Shown piece by piece: positions 33,601-41,770 of a stretch of DNA of 64,000 bases. Under the pieces are notes generated by a model. It was not told where the DNA came from, searched no databases, and worked only from the letters and a program-made list of their open reading frames with translations. The DNA lies in the NCBI GenBank assembly GCA_027579435.1, contig JANBPK010000712.1:1-64000 (forward strand), read 5' to 3'. Made by a program: the position numbers and the translations under genes. The stretch comes from Candolleomyces eurysporus (lineage: Eukaryota; Basidiomycota; Agaricomycetes; Agaricales; Psathyrellaceae). The first letter of the stretch is position 1. Each line of letters starts with the position of its first letter.

Positions 33601-36548
33601 TTAAACGATGTCATTTTTGGGTGGCGTCTGCGATGATTTATTTGACCTGTTTGATCGTCGATCTGAGTGTGTTTTTCCGACGTTCCATTTAATCCGAAAC
33701 GGCAGTTGTTGGGAGTTCGGGCTTCCCCAGGATGGAGATATTTCCAACATGTTCCTGTGTGTCGATGCCAGTGGTATTTGAGAAGCAAATCGTCTACGTA
33801 TTCCTTCATTTCAACTTCGAATAATTCCTCGTCCATGTCAACAATCTGTGGACCTGCGATCGTACCGGAATGTTGTTCTTGGTTTGAGATATGCTCAGTG
33901 TCGTCATCTTCATTCAGGTCATTCAGAAATGCCCGAGTGCCGATGAAGCCCGAATCCATGATTCCTTCAAGCCATGATGTCAGTTTGTGGCGATACTGGC
34001 TTGATTCCTTTAACACGCGACAGAGAGTTTCCGGTGGGAGGTGTCCTCGAAGCCAAATCAACATGTGACAATGTAGAGATCCTCGTCCTTGTGTCTCAAC
34101 AGTTCCATAGTATGAGTTACAGTGGCCGAATAACCCTTTCCTTTCTCGTTGAGGTGATATTCGTAGCACAATTTTGATGAAGGATTTGACCATAGTGTCA
34201 AAGAAGCGTGCACAGGCAGAGGGATGTTTGAGTGAGATAATCATTCTGTCTGATAGCGAGAGGTTGAAAATTGAATCGAGCTGATCTATTGATGATCGCA
34301 ATGCCATTGCGCTTACGATGGGATTGTGACGGTCGGCTGGGTTTAAAGTTATGAATAAGGTTGGAGATCCACGTTGATTAATTATGCCCCTGATTTCGTT
34401 CCGCATTTTGATCCGTTGTGATACGCTTCCAGGAATGTTCCGAGCGATTGGTGAAATTGATAGCATTAGGCGGAGGATATGTTTTTCGTTTTCAGAATGA
34501 GGTTCGTAATTCGGGTTGGACTGAAATCGGTCGCGAAGATTTTCAAGTTGGTTTATATCTAAATTTCGAATGTCGGATATGATCTGAGTATACGCCGATA
34601 CAGGAACAGAAAATCGTATGCTGGTGTTGACTGCCGCCTTTCTGATGATGTTGTATATGTCGAAGGCCACTTCATGTTCCGATTCGAAAAATGGATCTTG
34701 GACGTTGATTAAGTGACGCAATTGAACTTCTGGTGAGATTTTTCGTTTCCGACGTGGTTCGTTGAATGCCCCGATGCCGAATGGGTCTGCATTTGGGTGT
34801 GCCCAGCTTAACCAGTTTGGATTGTTAATGTCTGGGATAGGGGTGCTTCCCGAGCGAGAGTGTAAGAAGGGCCGACCGTCTTTGCACCATTTCAATGCTT
34901 GCATCGACATTTCCCGATAACTGTGTGAGGAGTGGTCGCCGAGGGTGTATGCTGTATTTTCCATAAAAAGTCCTTCCAAGTTAGCGTCTGTATTGGTGTA
35001 GTTGGTCAAGACGGATTCCACAGCATCATTGGTGGGGAGATGCGATATGGATATGGCAGATGGGATGCCGTGGTCATTGCCTTCTTCGAACAGCGCTTCG
35101 AGGCGTTCTGTGCTGAATCCTCTGAATCCTTCGGAAAGTTGGTAATGAGGATTGAAAGATAGTAGAAAGTTGATGAGTAGTTTGACGCGGGATTTTCGAA
35201 CGAGTATTGGATGCAAGGATCGGATTGTTTCTTTAGAGGGCCGGGTTTTAGATATAAGAAGTGCGCAAAGTGTGTCTCTGAGATCTGACGGGGAGGGGGG
35301 AAGAATGTTGTATAATTTTCTTATGTTTAGAGGAGTAGAGATGATGTTCCCTCGGAGGTGATTTTTCTGGGGGTTAAGCTTGTCGGAATCAGGTCTATCA
35401 AACCCGGAGAAACGGCACAAAATGCTGTTTGTTCTTATACGGCAGATTAATGCTTTTTCGAAGATCGACATTTCCTGGAAGGCAGTTTTAACGTTTTCTG
35501 GTAAGCGTTCCCTAGCGTAATAGAGCCAATTAGATAGTGCTAGGCGGGGCATTTTTCCATTCATCAGATCTTTTTGGCACCGTAAGCAAATATTCATCCA
35601 GCTTTTAGTGTTTTTGTTCTCTAGACCGAGAGGTTCCAATATAGCGCGGTCGTAATTGAGGAAATTGTAGGATATAGGGATAACGTGTTCCGGGAGATCA
35701 GGGTTTTGTAGCAGCAAGAGGTTTATGTCTCTTGCATGGATCCTTATGATGGAGTTGGCTGGAATTAGAGAACTGCATGCCGCGCAGGGTTTGCGTGAGA
35801 ATGCGAATGGACTCATAGATTTTTGCCACTCTTTGATGATATTACGACACATATTCTTCGTCGGAACTGATAAGTGGGAGGTGTCAAGTGTTCTGTGGTC
35901 GAGTTCCGGCGTCGTCTCTGTTGGTGATGACGCTGGATTGATTTCAGGTTCAAGAGGTAATGTTTGATAATTTTGTCGGTGATTGGGTAGAGCCATCCAT
36001 CGTTGGTGGTGTGAAGGATTGGTCCATGGCTTAGTGAGTCGCAGCCGTGGCAGTTCTTTGAATGAATAGATTACGGTGGTACAAGAGGGTGAACAAGAGT
36101 GAGATGCAAGGTTCGTAACAATGTTCAGTTTACGAAGTCCGGCATATTTCACGGAATGGGCCTTTGCTATGCATATGAGGTGCGTTAGTAGAAATTTTTT
36201 GTAGTGTCGCACAAGTTTGTCGATGGGTACTTGAAGTATGTATTGTGAAGAGTTGATGAGTCGATGGTCAGAAAGTTGAAGTTGATTGAGGTGGAGTAAT
36301 TCTATGAATTGGTAGTAATTGTTGAAGAAGTCCGTCTCTATTAACAACGAATTGGTAGAGATGAATCCGGTCTCGTTGAGTTGGAGCCTGAGGCCTGAGT
36401 TGTCGATGGACGGAAAATGAAAGATCGGGTTCAAGGAATAGTGTTGATAGTGCCATGAAAATACCATGAGCATTTGTCGTATTTTATTTTTTTTAGGCTG
36501 GCACTTACATTGGAAAGGTATATCCCTCATACAAGTGTTCGAGCTCAT
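30624..36548 (-). CDS. Helitron Rep/helicase (RepHel), intact
   Basis: A single 1974-codon open frame with no stop, N or intron, the transposase of a rolling-circle Helitron. In order: a Cys-containing N-terminal region (CAACSS, about residue 256), a region ending LINVQDPFFESEHEVAFD that precedes the Rep domain in fungal Helitrons, the Rep domain with FITLNPADRHNP (about 735), the HUH-type metal motif as HCHMLIWL (about 825) and the tyrosine motif MYYVTDYITK (about 1011), then a PIF1-family helicase with Walker A GGGGTGKS (about 1488), Walker B LIIDEVSM (about 1558) and the C-terminal VMLSRIKTLKGLL (about 1913). Rep nicks and joins single-stranded DNA; the helicase unwinds 5'-3'. Intactness over nearly 6 kb suggests a recent insertion that could be active. 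Confidence 0.95.
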   Translation of the reverse strand: MSSNTCMRDIPFQCKCQPKKNKIRQMLMVFSWHYQHYSLNPIFHFPSIDNSGLRLQLNETGFISTNSLLIETDFFNNYYQFIELLHLNQLQLSDHRLINSSQYILQVPIDKLVRHYKKFLLTHLICIAKAHSVKYAGLRKLNIVTNLASHSCSPSCTTVIYSFKELPRLRLTKPWTNPSHHQRWMALPNHRQNYQTLPLEPEINPASSPTETTPELDHRTLDTSHLSVPTKNMCRNIIKEWQKSMSPFAFSRKPCAACSSLIPANSIIRIHARDINLLLLQNPDLPEHVIPISYNFLNYDRAILEPLGLENKNTKSWMNICLRCQKDLMNGKMPRLALSNWLYYARERLPENVKTAFQEMSIFEKALICRIRTNSILCRFSGFDRPDSDKLNPQKNHLRGNIISTPLNIRKLYNILPPSPSDLRDTLCALLISKTRPSKETIRSLHPILVRKSRVKLLINFLLSFNPHYQLSEGFRGFSTERLEALFEEGNDHGIPSAISISHLPTNDAVESVLTNYTNTDANLEGLFMENTAYTLGDHSSHSYREMSMQALKWCKDGRPFLHSRSGSTPIPDINNPNWLSWAHPNADPFGIGAFNEPRRKRKISPEVQLRHLINVQDPFFESEHEVAFDIYNIIRKAAVNTSIRFSVPVSAYTQIISDIRNLDINQLENLRDRFQSNPNYEPHSENEKHILRLMLSISPIARNIPGSVSQRIKMRNEIRGIINQRGSPTLFITLNPADRHNPIVSAMALRSSIDQLDSIFNLSLSDRMIISLKHPSACARFFDTMVKSFIKIVLRISPQRERKGLFGHCNSYYGTVETQGRGSLHCHMLIWLRGHLPPETLCRVLKESSQYRHKLTSWLEGIMDSGFIGTRAFLNDLNEDDDTEHISNQEQHSGTIAGPQIVDMDEELFEVEMKEYVDDLLLKYHWHRHTGTCWKYLHPGEARTPNNCRFGLNGTSEKHTQIDDQTGQINHRRRHPKMTSFNPIVTFLMKCNTDIKFIGSGMDAKAFMYYVTDYITKAPLSMHAGLSALCYAIRQLIVQNIGTEATFDEISTRRAMIIAVNSMLGHQEFSHPQILSFIMGKGEFYTCEVFKAVNWAEILRFVNNHFDHSQATQNTRNFGSLNDLRLAVSSNDSSASGSNTLLDYILRPMNEPYHSMGLYNYLTWYTKITKQHGQGLKAAESTFTSTHPQFSSHVVKTRRLPATPVLLGPRISRKEGSDGDRELWARDMLILFRPWRDPQSLKRNEDTWLQTLELVIGEFSRWENRIMENMTLLSEAKHAQDNHFKNRQSRSRNIATFDQYTLENTVHQPTRVEHNVFDIIEDNQYNKQDYNRPTLNLELLLGPEISTYLQQCHIIHPAIEPNLNEIPQDITERVGENHTDTLSKQAQYMSSFKFRPSACELSNSHQSLASTLLNQISPKVRFTTLSSKHTNNQPSHHNLIHNIAKELAEKQGLNNNPDQLRAFNMVANHMIEGDEQLLMYVGGGGGTGKSYLIQSIVALFSKLNISHTLRLGAFTGIAASLIGGQTLHCLLSLNPSKKSAITQRLAEEWREIRYLIIDEVSMVGAQFMSTISSRLKRFRGDFHRNANLPFGGINMIFFGDFYQLPPPKQASLFSWRLVRDPSFMETRNNQGVDSLAGAYLWRQVPKVILLSQNHRQAEDPLYAQLLEHIRNNQCTNSDGRQAKIEGLTIYEHLKTRLLLNVARSSPSDLIQFVDAPAIVGSRTLRDALNAQLLSSHAKRVHKTVHLYHSTDTRKRKPINDQDALHLWNLPSQHTNDLIGKLPLFPGMKVMVTENISVPLKIVNGSEGTVENVVYDIDPNGHRKASVVYVRIPQCLAQAPSLPIGIVPIFPTSVSIKLPYQLPSTQSPTFRRTQIPLIPAYSYTDYKSQGRTLDRAIVDLVTARGQGIYVMLSRIKTLKGLLILRMFPSSRITQEMSGELKNELRRLATLDSITRSLDTTAVMNTATEPTNAAT

Positions 36549-36960
36549 ATTGTTGAAGCGTGAGTTTACGTGATATGGAATAGGAGATTACTGAAGTAAC
36601 TTTTTTCAGTCGCCCGTATTTATACGAAATTAAAGTGATTTGGAATCGGGACGGACATCTCATCTTTGAGGAAGAATCTGTCTTTTCTGACTTGTGTGGG
36701 GCTTTTTAAATAAACGGGTGCCCGATTTTTTGAGGCCGCGGGGATGCGAACGGCGTTCCTGTAATTGGCGTTCAAGTGGATGTGCCACAGTCGTGTCAAA
36801 GGTGTTGTGACGTCACGCGGCGATCCGATGTGACTTTGGTGACCTTTTGATGTCACAATTGGTTGTCACTGTCACTCAGGGAAATCGGTGATCGCAAAGT
36901 TTTTTTTGAGGGTGATCTGATTGGTAGATTCAGTTGATCCTTGGGCTTCGTAACGGCAGG

Positions 36961-37181
36961 AGGCTAAATCGGTGAGAGGAGGAAAGAGCAAGAAGATTGA
37001 TGTATAGTATCAGAACCAATGAAAATTACATGAGTGGTGAGTTTACGATGAAGTTGGCATAATGGAGAATCCTAGTTCCAAAGGTGGGGGTGAGATGCCA
37101 GCGAGATTGAAGAATTCAGAAGAAGTGAGATAAGAATCGAAGGTAAAACCACTTCAAAAATGAGAGGAACACAGAGTAGGA
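36961..37181. other. Intergenic, no gene seen
   Basis: Short stretch between the probable Helitron 5' flank and a degenerate plus-strand gene. Nothing supported. Confidence 0.35.
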
Positions 37182-38600
37182 GATGTCGCTGGTTCGGGAA
37201 GTGGAAGATCAGGACTTGACCCGGACATCGCGGACGGCACCGTCCCCTCCCACTGATTCTCCTGAACGTCCCCCCTTGCACCCGGATGCACTGGATTCAG
37301 ACGCGCTTCAATTGGGCGAAGAATTGTGCAAAGAGCTTGTGTCAGAGATGCCTTAGTTCCTCTCCACGCCGCCACTGCACGCGTCTTCCTCAAGTTTGAG
37401 GTTCGAGTTTTAAACTCCTTCGCTGCCTTAGGCCCTTTTGCCCCTACCAGACCCGCCGACCGATGTTGAAACCGATAACGATCTTCGGCCTGTGAGCTTT
37501 CTTAGCCAATCAGCGAATGTTACCTTGAAAATGCTCCAAAATCCCTGGATTATGGATGGACACACCTACACCCACTTGTCGTCGGCGTCGGCATTCGGAT
37601 TCATCATTGAGCAACCAGTACTTTGATTGAGCCAATGTTCAGCCTCCTTCGGAATTACTTGATTTCCCAGCCATGCCTACTCCCAAGCCCCCCTGCGGGC
37701 CGGCTTGATATTCCAGCATCGCCCAAAGCGTCAATACGCAGATTAATTGGTAGAAACCGATATTGAATCAGATACTGAATTACCACAGCCTGAAGTACCA
37801 TCTGTTCATACCGAGAATGGTCTTTCAACGTCAGCCACATAGTTTTCCAAGGTAGGTTCCCGGTACCTCCAGACACCGGAAGTACCAAGGGCATGGGCTC
37901 AGACTTCCGCAGCTGGAAGGAGTGTTATGAAGGTTCGGTTCGATCCTGATGCGAACGAGATAAGAGATTTTGTTGGAGAGAGCGACGCATCGGCTTCAGA
38001 TATGACCAATGGTCTGAATTCGTAAGAGGCTCAAACCCAAACCATATCTCCTCCTGCCACTCCGAAATTTGCTGGGGTTCCGTTCTCTTTGTGTCCTACT
38101 AGAAAGACGCCTTGTATTCGCGTTCTAGACGCTTTTGGCAACGAGCAGTTGGAAGAGCAGAACCAGAGTTCCAAGAAGGTTAAGCCTTGGGCGTTAATAA
38201 GGGTACTCGACTCGTTAGAACAACTTATCGACGATGAGAGCATTGACGGGTGTAACCGACGCTCGGTCTCACTGTCTCCCAGAAGCCGGGATGAGTTACT
38301 CTCTCATCTGCGGCATGGGCTTGATGAACTTGTGCAGGAGATGCATGAAATGGATCGGTTAGTGGCTTCGATTCATTGTTTGTTGGGATTCATTAACGAC
38401 AGATTATTCACTAGTGCCACTTTTTTTTTTCTCCGTCAGAGCTATCTCGGGTTAAGGAATTGAAACCTGCTTCTTTTCATGCTCGTGAAAAGCGGAGGCG
38501 GCTTGACGGTGAATTAAAGAGGAACAGCGAAGAGTTCAAGGATAAATTATTCGCGCGAGCATGCAGAAGAGTTCTGTTCTGGTGGGTATAAGTAACTTCT
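37182..38600 (+). pseudogene. Decayed gene with multiple stops, unknown protein
   Basis: A coding-like plus-strand track can be followed from ATG at 37182 through Pro/Asp-rich segments (DSPERPPLHPDALD, DPPTDVETDNDLRP, MPTPKPPCGP) to KVRFDPDANEIRDF, TRKTPCIRVLDAFGNE and, after an intron (about 38357-38439), LKPASFHAREKRRRLD. It is broken by several in-frame stops (for example near 37354, 37717, 37839 and 38021) and at least one frameshift. Each stop can be explained by one C-to-T change (CAA, CAG or CGA to a stop). The protein is not recognised; the repeated IRVLD phrase (TPCIRVLDAF and ALIRVLDSL) suggests an internal repeat. Confidence 0.55.
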
Positions 38601-39133
38601 CTTGTTTTCACGTACTTACTCCCAATAGACCTCTTTGGCAGGTTCGAGCTCGTCCAGGTTTCCCGTGCGACTTGCCATATTGTTTGTGTTGGGACTTTAA
38701 ATAGTTCTCGTGGCTGTTATGTATCAGTGAGTGCCGGACATTGCAACTCTTGGAGCTCTCTAACTTTGTCACGTTACAGAATATCTATTGCGCGGGATAA
38801 GGAAGCTTTTTTGACGACCTTTTATGATCCTTTCTACCCTCATCTTCACCAAGCCATTTTCAAATCGGGTCTTCTTCTCTCAACATTTACATCTCCCAAG
38901 CGATATGTTTTTTGGTTTTCATTTTTGAATTTACTCTGAGAGCAAGGTCTTAGGGCCTGTTCAGCTCAAACCCGGGATAACCTTTACATCCCCTTCACCG
39001 ACTTTCAGTCATTTATTTGGGCACGTTGAGGAACCGATTCAGTATATGAGAATTTTGTATGGCCGCTGACTTAATATATAATATATCATTATTTCCTTCA
39101 CTGCGTTGTACGTATGTCGTAGGTATGGTTGGC
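38601..39133. other. No supported gene
   Basis: Short plus-strand frames at 38640-38940 may be a further decayed continuation of the pseudogene, but no motif or splice chain supports this. An AT-rich stretch lies at 39070-39090. Confidence 0.35.
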
Positions 39134-39272
39134 GGGAACTGGCGGGCAGTAATTTCTCGTGCGCGCAGCTCGCTCCGCCTTGCCCAATTTTGATTGATTG
39201 ACCATCCACCCCTTCACCAGATGGGCAAGGTGGAGTGAGTCGCGCGCAAGAAATTCCTGCCTGGCAGTTTCC
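39134..39272. repeat. Fold-back (hairpin) repeat, copy 1
   Basis: The left arm (39134-39200) is the imperfect reverse complement of the right arm (39217-39272): GGGAACTGGCGGGCAG... CTCCGCCTTGCCCA pairs with GGGCAAGGTGGAG...CCTGCCTGGCAGTTTCC. A related copy of one arm is at 41306-41400, so this is a dispersed family, probably a small MITE or the ends of one. Confidence 0.65.
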
Positions 39273-40625
39273 TAGTTTCCGTTGCTGACCTAACGATAAC
39301 AGATGATGCACCCAGTGAAAAATCGATCAGAACCCGATCAGATCCTGAGCGGAACTGCGAGCCCTCGCCAGAGCTCACCAGAAATTCTCAAATTTTTGAT
39401 CAGTTCTGACAGGCTCTGACAGGGCCAGTTAGATTACCGCCCTGAAACCCCAAATTCCTGGTGGGTCCTGGAGCGACAATTTGTCAAAACGGTGGAATCT
39501 CATTATTTCTCGCAAGGCCTCAAAATTTCGGGATTGGTCAGAACCAGATGCTATCGGAATTATTCAGACGATGGGAGAGGCCATCGGAAGTGGTCTGGGG
39601 TAACAATCGTGCAATTTCTCTACTCTAAATATATATTTTTTATACATAAGAACATGTCGGAACGATATCAGGCGACATCAGAGACTGCCAGGCTTCGCCA
39701 GATATTCTAGAGAGTCACAGGAGCTACAGGCCCTCGTCAGATTTGAGACAGATAGATTCATATGCGTACTTCAAGTATTCGCCCTGGCGGGGGTAGGATC
39801 ATTGGAAGCAGCGGACCCGAATCAAGCTTCAAGAGAGTTCTTCTTGCGAAACAGTGCGAGAACTTTTATATTCTTGAGGTGAAAGTGAGAACGAGTTTGA
39901 GATTGATTTAACTGACTTACATACTTCGGTTGGTTAAGCTGGTTGTTGAGGAAGGCTGCGAGCAGGAGAAGAGTCGAGTTGAAGAGGCAAAAGTAGGGTT
40001 CCAAGCAGGAGAGCCAGAGCGACCGGAGGCAAAAACAGAGTTGTAATTTGGAAGCTGAGACGCCGAGAGCTGGAAATTCGCAAGCGCATTTTAGAAAATT
40101 TCTCTGAGGGAATCAAATACTCACATAAGATAGTAGACGGAAGATACCCCGCAGCGGGTTCATTGTTGCATTGGCGCGGCTTCCATTGGCATCGCAAGTG
40201 ATACTTATTGAGTTCCAGAAAGGCGATCTACTGGAAGAGTAGAGGGATGCACGAGGTGGTGATCATGGGCTCGGGAGAAGGGTGTTCAAAGGGAGAGACC
40301 AAGAGGAGAACCGAAGGGGCGAGAGAGTGTGATGAGGACAAGTCACACAAAGATATGGCCGAATACTCAACTGGCGATGGAATCCCTGCGGCCAACTCGT
40401 CAACTAGTGTCAATGAGCAGAAATACACAAACGAATGCTCAAGTTCTTTTTCAACAGAACCACTAAACCTCACCTTGGAATAATCCTAAACGAAATCTCG
40501 AAGTTAGCCTTGGACACCGATTTTACGAAATCAGATAGTACTTCTCCTGTTGGCACGTTCATCAACCTTCTACATCCCATCACATATCTGGAACATGGAA
40601 AGGTCGCTCTTGCTACCCGGGCAGT
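39273..40625. other. Repeat-like DNA without a supported gene
   Basis: Contains several imperfect short repeats of the type TCTGACAGG/CAGAACY (39330-39720) and scattered short frames. I could not place any domain. Confidence 0.35.
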
Positions 40626-41015
40626 TCAATTCACATCCAAGTTGGTTGATGACGAAGCCGAGGCCATGGTATACCGCGATAGCGGCCTCCACCTGCGGGC
40701 TCGCGTTAAGGAAGGGGGAAGGGGAAGTCGGATAGAAGAGTTGATTACCTGGAAGGATGTTGAAGAATTTAGGTTTTCTGGGATTCCAGGCCGAGGATGG
40801 TTCAGCAAACGTTGGAGGACCAGTAGTGGTCCAAAGAATGTCGCTGTTTTCCCTGATGCTGTCGACGTAATCAGAACAAGAGGGTGCTTTTCAAGCACGT
40901 ATGCACAGGCTTCAATTTGGTGAGGCCTTGGTCCTTCAGTCCAATGCGGAATACAAGCCATAAGGACCTCCTTAAGGAGAGAAAGATTTTCGAGTGATGA
41001 GAAGGGGAGCGACAT
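40626..41015 (-). pseudogene. RecQ-family helicase N-terminal fragment
   Basis: An open minus-strand frame gives GPRPHQIEACAYVLE (Q-motif-like start of the first RecA domain), then STASGKTATFF (Walker A; one usual Gly is replaced by Ala) and LQRLLNHPRPGIP, a segment typical of the mushroom RecQ-like family. The sequence then loses similarity: motifs Ia to VI are missing. It complements the C-terminal fragment at 9768-11601 in family but not in position, so the two are separate broken copies. A plus-strand frame over the same bases has no motif and is taken as a shadow. Confidence 0.65.
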
Positions 41016-41305
41016 AGATAGAGAAAGGAAGTGTTATTGTACCCGAGGAACTATGCACGAGAGGACAAGTAAACATGGTTGTTGACTCGAGTAAACGGCA
41101 TGAAAGACGCGTCGGCGGCCTCACGTGAAGACTCCTGTCTCAAATGGGAAGTCCGACTGAATGTCGATCGGTTTTCCAGTGTCGATAAGACCGAATCGAC
41201 CCACCAGCCAAATGGCCGAGAAATGACCTAGACTAGCAATTTCCTCCAACTCAAACCCCAGTAAACCTTACGTAGATTAATACTTAGCACATGTATTATA
41301 GCTTT

Positions 41306-41400
41306 GACCATCCATCCTTTCACCGGGCTTGGTCAATCAGTCAAAGTTGGGCAAGGCGGAGTGAGTCGCGCGCACGAGAATTTCCTGCCTGGGAGTTCCC
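41306..41400. repeat. Fold-back repeat family, copy 2 (one arm)
   Basis: Matches 39200-39272 from GACCATCCA to GAGTTCCC, including GGGCAAGG, GGAGTGAGTCGCGCGCA and TTCCTGCCTGG. Unlike copy 1, an inner TTGGTCAATCAGTCAAAG segment separates the two conserved blocks. Confidence 0.6.
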
Positions 41401-41514
41401 GCTAACCTCACGTAGGGGAGGCGACGTGCAGGGATAAACGTTGAATGATATATGACAGTATGCGTCAACTTCGGTGGAATCTGGACGTGGAAAGTTGAGC
41501 GCTTATTAGTCGTG

Positions 41515-41770
41515 AATCAGAAACCTTACGGCCTACTGAAAAACCCTTGCCCGTCCTCACTGTTCCCAGGGAATTCATCGGCGTTGATTTCGTTGGACCT
41601 CTCCCAAAGTCTTCAAATCAAAATGGCACTTACGACTCGATCACCTGGTATTTCTGTGTGGAGCACTATTTTGTATCCATCCACCGCGAACAAGAAATAG
41701 GGTGCTTTTGTCTTCTTGGTCCTTCTCACTGCCTATGGCACCTAATCTGCCCGACTCTCTACCTCTAGAA
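41515..41770 (+). mobile_element. Ty3/Gypsy integrase relic
   Basis: Two overlapping plus-strand frames together read NQKPYGLLK and FIGVDFVGPLPKSSNQNGTYDS, the start of the integrase catalytic core of chromoviral Gypsy elements (the D of VDFVGPLP is the first catalytic Asp). The reading frame is shifted between the two parts and ends quickly; no reverse transcriptase, RNase H or LTR was found nearby. An old retrotransposon remnant. Confidence 0.75.

Larger units (their letters stand above)
30490..36960 (-). mobile_element. Autonomous Helitron (ends approximate)
   Basis: The element contains the RepHel gene. The 3' side has the palindrome at 30533. On the 5' side (36780-36900) there is a cluster of GTGAC/GTCAC motifs and, on the element strand, a TCCCTGAGTGACAGTGAC sequence (about 36890-36873) that could be the TC-type 5' end. 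The borders are estimates: no empty site is available, and A|T target insertion could not be verified. Confidence 0.6.

Noticed and set aside
40435..40923. 163-codon plus-strand frame
   Set aside because: Antisense to the RecQ N-terminal fragment, which carries a Walker A motif; the plus frame has none.
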